37,873 nt of DNA from an uncultured Oscillospiraceae bacterium (GTDB lineage: Bacteria; Bacillota; Clostridia; Oscillospirales; Oscillospiraceae). The stretch lies in contig CAKUBI010000019.1 of the NCBI GenBank assembly GCA_934636865.1, forward strand, positions 1 through 37,873, in the 5' to 3' direction. A model generated the notes under the pieces. That model was not told the DNA's origin. It ran no database searches and saw only the letters and a list, made by a program, of their open reading frames with translations. Shown here piece after piece: positions 34,447-37,873 of this stretch. The translations under genes and the position numbers were made by a program. How positions within the stretch are numbered: position 1 is the first letter of the stretch; each line of letters begins with the position of its first letter.

Positions 34447-35601
34447 ATGGATTCCAGAGAAACGAAAAGGACTGTCCCGGTTCCGTCTGTTGGCGCAGAC
34501 GGGGAACAGCCCATTTCACAAACACCTACCGCAAGTATAACAGAGGAAACGACAGAAAACAATCCCCCTGAAAAAAATTATGCGGAACTGCTGCGGAAAA
34601 TGCAGCGCATGAACGACCCGGCGTATCTCCCCACGATTTCCATGAACGAGTTGTACGAGAACGTCTATCAGAGCAGACCGCCCGTCATTGACGGTCTGCT
34701 CTATCCGGGGACGTACCTCTTTGCGGGAGCGCCCAAGGTAGGCAAGTCGTTTCTGATGGCCCAGCTTGCCTACCACGTCAGCATGGGCCTCCCCCTGTGG
34801 GACTATCCCGTTCACAAGGGGACTGTCCTCTATCTGGCGCTGGAGGACGATCACCGTCGCTTGCAGGAGCGGCTTTACCGGATGTTCGGCATGGACGGCA
34901 CCAACGACCTCCTCTTTTCCATCTGCGCAAAGCAGGTCGGCAACGGGCTGGAGGAACAGCTAAAGCGATTCGTGCAGGAACACCCAGACACCAAACTGAT
35001 TATCATTGACACCCTTCAGAAGATTCGGGAGGCTGGCGGGGATAAGTACAGCTACGCCAACGATTATGAGGTGGTAGGAAAGCTGAAACGCCTTGCTGAC
35101 GCTTGCGGCGTCTGCCTCCTACTGGTACATCACACTCGGAAGCAGCAGGCCGACGACAAGTTTGATATGATCTCCGGCACCAACGGCCTGTCGGGGGCAG
35201 CAGACGGGGCCTTTCTTCTTCAGAAGGAGAAGCGGACGGACGGCACCGCCACCTTGGATGTGGTAGGACGTGACCAGCAAGACCAGCGGCTCTATCTCAT
35301 TAAGGACAAGGAACACCTGACATGGACACTGGAGCGGATGGAAACGGAGTTGTGGGTAGAACCCCCCGACCCGGTGCTGGAGGCCGTAGCCGCCTTTATC
35401 ACGGCGGAGAGGCCGTCCTGGGGCGGTACGGCCACGGAGTTGGCGGCAGCCCTGCAAGTGGATATGAAGCCCAATGCCCTGGCGATGCGGCTGAACGTCC
35501 GGGCCGGGAAACTGGCAACGGACTATCATATCCGCTATGAGAACACCCGCACCCACGCCGGGAGAAGTATCAGCCTGACCCTGGATCCTCCCCAAGCGTG
35601 A
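34447..35601 (+). CDS. RepA-type AAA ATPase / replicative helicase
   Basis: A 384-aa RecA-fold ATPase of the RepA/DnaB-like (AAA_25) group. A disordered N-terminus of about 60 residues is followed by Walker A GAPKVGKS (94-101), LYLALEDDHRRLQERL (the catalytic Glu/Asp strand), Walker B KLIIIDTLQKI and the CLLLVHHTRK sensor strand; the C-terminus (about 300-384) is a winged-helix-like segment (ELAAALQVDMKPNALAMRL). Such proteins act as hexameric helicases in plasmid or element replication. The frame also allows a TTG at 34444, whose spacing to AGGAGG is better (nine bases) than that of the ATG (twelve), so the start may be three bases upstream. Immediately after it lies a repeat array that could be its origin. 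Confidence 0.8.
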   Translation: MDSRETKRTVPVPSVGADGEQPISQTPTASITEETTENNPPEKNYAELLRKMQRMNDPAYLPTISMNELYENVYQSRPPVIDGLLYPGTYLFAGAPKVGKSFLMAQLAYHVSMGLPLWDYPVHKGTVLYLALEDDHRRLQERLYRMFGMDGTNDLLFSICAKQVGNGLEEQLKRFVQEHPDTKLIIIDTLQKIREAGGDKYSYANDYEVVGKLKRLADACGVCLLLVHHTRKQQADDKFDMISGTNGLSGAADGAFLLQKEKRTDGTATLDVVGRDQQDQRLYLIKDKEHLTWTLERMETELWVEPPDPVLEAVAAFITAERPSWGGTATELAAALQVDMKPNALAMRLNVRAGKLATDYHIRYENTRTHAGRSISLTLDPPQA

Positions 35602-35682
35602 CGACCGTGACGGCTGTGACGGCTTTTTTGAGAGCGGGGGCGGTGTCCAAAACATCGTCACGGTCGTCACGGCTGTCACGGG
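35597..35682. repeat. Inverted array of 9-bp iteron-like repeats
   Basis: Three tandem 9-mers of the type CGTGACGGC (35597-35623), the first overlapping the helicase stop codon, face three tandem 9-mers of the type CGTCACGGC (35656-35682). CGTGACGACCGTGACG (35597-35612) and its exact complement (35656-35671) form a 16-bp inverted repeat with a 43-base loop. This could be an origin for the helicase or a regulatory hairpin. Confidence 0.6.
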
Positions 35683-35787
35683 GAGCGGGGTCAAATGTCA
35701 AGGGGGCATACCTGTGGGTGGAGATTGCCGCAAGGCAATACAACCCGAACCCCTTGATATTTGGCCCACGGAGGACACTTGCCGGGT

Positions 35788-35915
35788 GGTGGAAAGGCTG
35801 TGCCTTTCCACCTGCCCAACGGCGAGTGGAAAAGTTTAGGCGGGGTGCAGGGCGCCCTTTTCAAAGGGCGGCCCTGCTGGGGGAGGCAACCGCAGTTGCC
35901 GGGGGCAAAGCCCCC
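35788..35915. repeat. Cluster of perfect hairpins before oriT
   Basis: Four stems in 128 bases: GGTGGAAAGGC with its complement (35788-35812, 3-base loop); GCAGGGC...GCCCTGC enclosing CCCTTT/AAAGGG (35847-35877); GGCAAC/GTTGCC (35885-35900); and GGGGGC/GCCCCC (35901-35915). No believable gene lies in 35602-36061; together with the arrays on either side this gap is structural DNA. Confidence 0.65.
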
Positions 35916-35938
35916 GCACCCCCTCGGAGAGCCCACGG

Positions 35939-35999
35939 CACTTTCGCACCAACGGGGCGAAAGTGTCATAGTGGGTTATTACACTTCCCGCAGGAAGTG
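35939..35999 (+). other. Putative oriT of the MobV type
   Basis: An inverted repeat CACTTTCGC/GCGAAAGTG (35939-35965) is followed by TAGTGGGTTATTACACTT (35969-35986), which resembles the pMV158-type nick region (TAGTGTG/TTA...ACTTTA), and by a second hairpin CACTTCC/GGAAGTG. By analogy the nick would fall between 35975 and 35976. It lies 63 bases upstream of a MobV relaxase gene, the usual place. Confidence 0.65.
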
Positions 36000-36061
36000 C
36001 CTTCCCCGAACCCCCGTCCATTTTCAACAACCAAACATCTGAAATGGGAGGATTTTTGCCT

Positions 36062-37405
36062 ATGGCGAGAGGCGACGGCATTGACCGCACCAACGCAAGA
36101 AATATGAGGCTGACCGCTGCTAAAATCGGCAACACCCAGCAGCACAACGAACGCGAGAAGGATTCCTATGTCAACCAGGACATTGTACCAGAGCGGACGT
36201 CGCTCAATGTCCATTTCAAGGTCCCATCCGCAGGGTATCAGGAGATGTTCTCCCAAATGGAGGCCGATGGTGTGATCTCCACCCGTGGCATTAAGGCGGA
36301 CGCATTTCGATACGGTGAGTTGGTCTTTGATGTGAACTCCGCCTACTTCTACAATCACGGCGGCTATGACTTCGCAAAACAATTTTACACCGACGCATAC
36401 AAATCCGCAATCAAAATCGTAGGTGGAGAGCAGTATATTTTGTCGGCGGTCATGCACGCCGACGAACGCAACCGGGCTATGTCCGAGGCGCTGGGAGAGG
36501 ACGTGTACCACTACCACCTCCATGTGGTCTATATCCCGGTGGTGGAGAAGGAGATACGATGGACAAAGCGGTGCAAGGACAAATCCCTGGTGGGCAAGGT
36601 CAAAGAAACCGTTATGCAGGTCAGCATGAGCAAAAAGTGGGCATCCCAGCCCGCAGTAGACGAGGCCACCGGGGAGCCATTACGAACAGCAAAGGGCAAG
36701 CCTGTGCTGAGAAAGTCGTACAGCGTCTTGCAGGATGATTTCTTTCAGCAGATGCGCTCCGCTGGCTACACGGACTTGGAGCGTGGAGAGCGTGGCAGTT
36801 CCGAGGAACATCTGACGGTCACGCAGTTCAAGGTGAAGTGTGAACAGGAGCGGCTTGCACAGCTTCAGGAGGCGGCTGTGCTGGCCCAGGCCGAGGTTGA
36901 CCGAAGGAACAGGGAGGCGGCAGCTGCCGAAAAGGAAGCGGCCCAGGCCAAGGCCAAACTAAACGATGTGGCCCACATGCTGAAAGGCATGGAGAAGCTG
37001 GCGGAGGAATTTTCCAGCGACCCGGAACAGGTCTTGCCAGAAGCGGGACCGCTGGAATCGGCCAGGGCCTACCGGGAGAAAAAGGCCAAGCCCTTATGGG
37101 CGAAGATCGTCAAGGTGCTGCGGTCTGTCTACCGGGCCTACTGCGACCTCAAATCCAAATTTGAGCGGCTGCAAGCGGACTATGGCCGGGAGGTCAGCAA
37201 AAATAGTTCCTTATCAGAAAGGATTTACGAGGTCTGCGCCGAGAGGGACAGTCTAAAGGGAAAGGTCAGGGACTATGAGCGGGTCAGGCGGGCCATTGGC
37301 CCGGAACAGGCGGACAGAATATTAGAGGCCGCTTACCAGCAGGAACAGGCTGAAAAGGAACGGAAACGGGACGCAAGGCAAAAAGCAAGATTAGGCGCAC
37401 GATAA
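36062..37405 (+). CDS. MobV-family relaxase (Pre/Mob)
   Basis: A 447-aa relaxase that nicks oriT and pilots the strand in conjugative mobilization. The N-terminal part matches MobV: HNEREKDSYVNQDIVPERTS corresponds to the N-x-D-I...RT motif, and the metal-binding region reads VMHADERN (His132, Asp134, Glu135) and YHYHLHVVYIPVV (His150, 152, 154). The usual compact H-x-D-E-x-T-P-H-x-H motif is split by about a dozen residues. After residue 240 there is a long coiled coil (LAQLQEAAVLAQAEVDRRNR, then 330-440) and a basic tail. ATG 36062 follows GGGAGGATTTTTGCCT. The element would rely on a helper conjugation system. Confidence 0.9.
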   Translation: MARGDGIDRTNARNMRLTAAKIGNTQQHNEREKDSYVNQDIVPERTSLNVHFKVPSAGYQEMFSQMEADGVISTRGIKADAFRYGELVFDVNSAYFYNHGGYDFAKQFYTDAYKSAIKIVGGEQYILSAVMHADERNRAMSEALGEDVYHYHLHVVYIPVVEKEIRWTKRCKDKSLVGKVKETVMQVSMSKKWASQPAVDEATGEPLRTAKGKPVLRKSYSVLQDDFFQQMRSAGYTDLERGERGSSEEHLTVTQFKVKCEQERLAQLQEAAVLAQAEVDRRNREAAAAEKEAAQAKAKLNDVAHMLKGMEKLAEEFSSDPEQVLPEAGPLESARAYREKKAKPLWAKIVKVLRSVYRAYCDLKSKFERLQADYGREVSKNSSLSERIYEVCAERDSLKGKVRDYERVRRAIGPEQADRILEAAYQQEQAEKERKRDARQKARLGAR

Positions 37406-37429
37406 TCACCAAAAACGGAGGGTGTTCCA

Positions 37430-37471
37430 GTGAATGCCCTCCTGATTTATTTGGGGAATCGGGTAAAATAA
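37430..37471 (+). CDS. Possible 13-codon mini-ORF
   Basis: A GTG start with GGAGGG seven bases upstream encodes MNALLIYLGNRVK. It lies between mobV and the tet promoter. The GGAGGG/CCCTCC pairing over its start could mask the ribosome site. Whether it is translated is unknown. Confidence 0.2.
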   Translation: MNALLIYLGNRVK

Positions 37472-37475
37472 TTTC

Positions 37476-37504
37476 TTGTTTTTTAGAGTGTACTATGATA
37501 TACT
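37476..37504 (+). promoter_or_regulatory. Promoter for the tetracycline-resistance gene
   Basis: TTGTTT, 17 bases, TATACT, about 270 bases upstream of the tet start, at the position expected from tet(M)-type leaders. Confidence 0.7.
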
Positions 37505-37536
37505 GCTATTATCCTGATTTGAGGAGTCTACCAAAT

Positions 37537-37560
37537 ATGCGGCAAGGTATTCTTAAATAA
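37537..37560 (+). CDS. Seven-codon tet leader peptide
   Basis: MRQGILK followed by TAA, with GAGGAG ten bases upstream. The codons for GILK form the left arm of the leader stem, so translating ribosomes would disturb it. Similar short leaders precede ribosomal-protection tet genes. Confidence 0.5.
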   Translation: MRQGILK

Positions 37561-37744
37561 AATTTGATAATGGGCGCAAAAATGATTGCCCCTTGCAGGG
37601 GCTTAGTTTTTGTACCCAATTTAAGAATACTTTTGCCTTTTTAGTAAATATCGTGACGGACAGCGGCTCATGTAAGCCGTCATACTTCTGTTTGTCCGAA
37701 GTCATGATCCCCAGCGGTAAAAGTATTAGCCGCTGGGGATTTTT
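37547..37744 (+). promoter_or_regulatory. Attenuator leader of the tet gene
   Basis: GTATTCTTAAAT (37547-37558) pairs with ATTTAAGAATAC (37619-37630), enclosing GCCCC/GGGGC (37588-37602). A terminator-like hairpin ATCCCCAGCGG/CCGCTGGGGAT (37707-37740) runs into TTTTT 33 bases before the start codon. The layout parallels the tet(M) leader, where tetracycline-slowed ribosomes allow read-through. Confidence 0.75.
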
Positions 37745-37776
37745 GCGCCCATTTGGGCCTTGTATGGAGGATAGAC

Positions 37777-37873
37777 ATGAACATTATCAATATCGGGATT
37801 CTTGCCCATGTAGACGCTGGAAAGACGACCTTGACGGAGAGCCTGCTATATGCCAGCGGAGCCATTTCAGAAC
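37777..37873 (+). CDS. tet(W): Ribosomal-protection tetracycline-resistance protein, tet(W)-like (3' part beyond the window)
   Basis: The first 32 codons of an EF-G-like GTPase that releases tetracycline from the ribosome. The G1 P-loop AHVDAGKT is at residues 10-17, and the following [15 protein letters not shown] is the sequence I recall for Tet(W); Tet(M) and Tet(O) differ at several of these positions (for example YNSGAITE and YTSGAIAE). The second residue here is Asn where the usual Tet(W) has Lys. ATG 37777 follows GGAGG by six bases. With so little sequence, a mosaic such as tet(O/32/W) cannot be excluded. The frame is cut by the right edge, not by mutation. Confidence 0.82.
   Translation, partial: MNIINIGILAHVDAGKTTLTESLLYASGAISE

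Larger units (their letters stand above)
31916..37873 (+). mobile_element. Integrative mobilizable element in guaA carrying a tet gene (right end outside the window)
   Basis: From the guaA stop onward, base composition falls and gene content changes to Xre repressor, excisionase, tyrosine integrase, mobilization accessory protein, RepA-type helicase, oriT, MobV relaxase and a ribosomal-protection tetracycline-resistance gene. No type IV secretion genes are seen so far, so I class it as mobilizable and not self-transmissible, but the right part lies beyond the window. The left junction is inferred to lie at or in the last codons of guaA. The matching right attachment repeat cannot be seen here. 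Confidence 0.85.

Noticed and set aside
35598..36107. A 169-codon open frame between the helicase and relaxase genes
   Set aside because: It begins within the helicase stop codon, translates repeats and hairpins into Ser/Arg/Pro-rich text and runs into mobV. The DNA is better explained as repeats, hairpins and oriT.

Overview
The window looks like a chromosomal segment of a spore-forming, high-GC member of the Clostridia, most likely a gut Oscillospiraceae-type bacterium. The evidence is Firmicutes-style Shine-Dalgarno sites, a spoVAC gene, S-layer-homology anchors, type III glutamine synthetase, YqhQ/DUF1385 next to prmC, and a lower-GC tetracycline-resistance element. The genus assignment is inference. 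I saw no rRNA, tRNA or CRISPR array.

Layout. 1-13.0 kb is almost entirely on the minus strand: recA (partial), prmC and a DUF1385 membrane protein (one likely operon); a lipoprotein-response regulator-histidine kinase operon; a large S-layer-anchored phosphodiester glycosidase; hemW; and a KUP potassium transporter, with a lone spoVAC on the plus strand. At about 13.25 kb the gene direction flips, and a cluster of three DnaA-box-like 9-mers sits at the flip. From there genes are mostly on the plus strand: a divergent GyrB/ParE-like topoisomerase subunit without its A partner, an ABM-domain protein, clpC (minus), a 2[4Fe-4S] ferredoxin, and a tRNA-methyltransferase-like protein. A 640-base gap follows that carries a candidate promoter-to-terminator non-coding RNA. 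Next come a lipoprotein serpin (minus) and a divergent ECF sigma / anti-sigma pair, then a DUF4358-like lipoprotein, an MBOAT O-acyltransferase and its DHHW partner, and then type III glutamine synthetase, pyrG and guaA.

From just after the guaA stop codon (31916) to beyond the right edge is an integrative mobilizable element inserted at the guaA 3' end. It holds integrase arm-type repeats, a divergent Xre repressor / excisionase control region with shared operator motifs, a tyrosine integrase, a small ribbon-helix-helix-like mobilization protein, a RepA-type helicase, an inverted array of 9-bp repeats, a hairpin cluster ending in a MobV-type oriT, the MobV relaxase, and the attenuated leader and first 32 codons of a ribosomal-protection tetracycline-resistance gene, most like tet(W).

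Regulatory links that can be read from sequence. A classical ECF promoter (GGAAC-16-CGTCTA) lies upstream of the serpin gene, divergent from the ECF sigma operon. The Xre operator motif GCTTAGT lies in both divergent promoters of the element. Three stacked hairpins precede pyrG, the last with a T-run. Strong bidirectional terminators separate convergent genes. Starts were chosen from Shine-Dalgarno spacing and several differ from the longest open frame.
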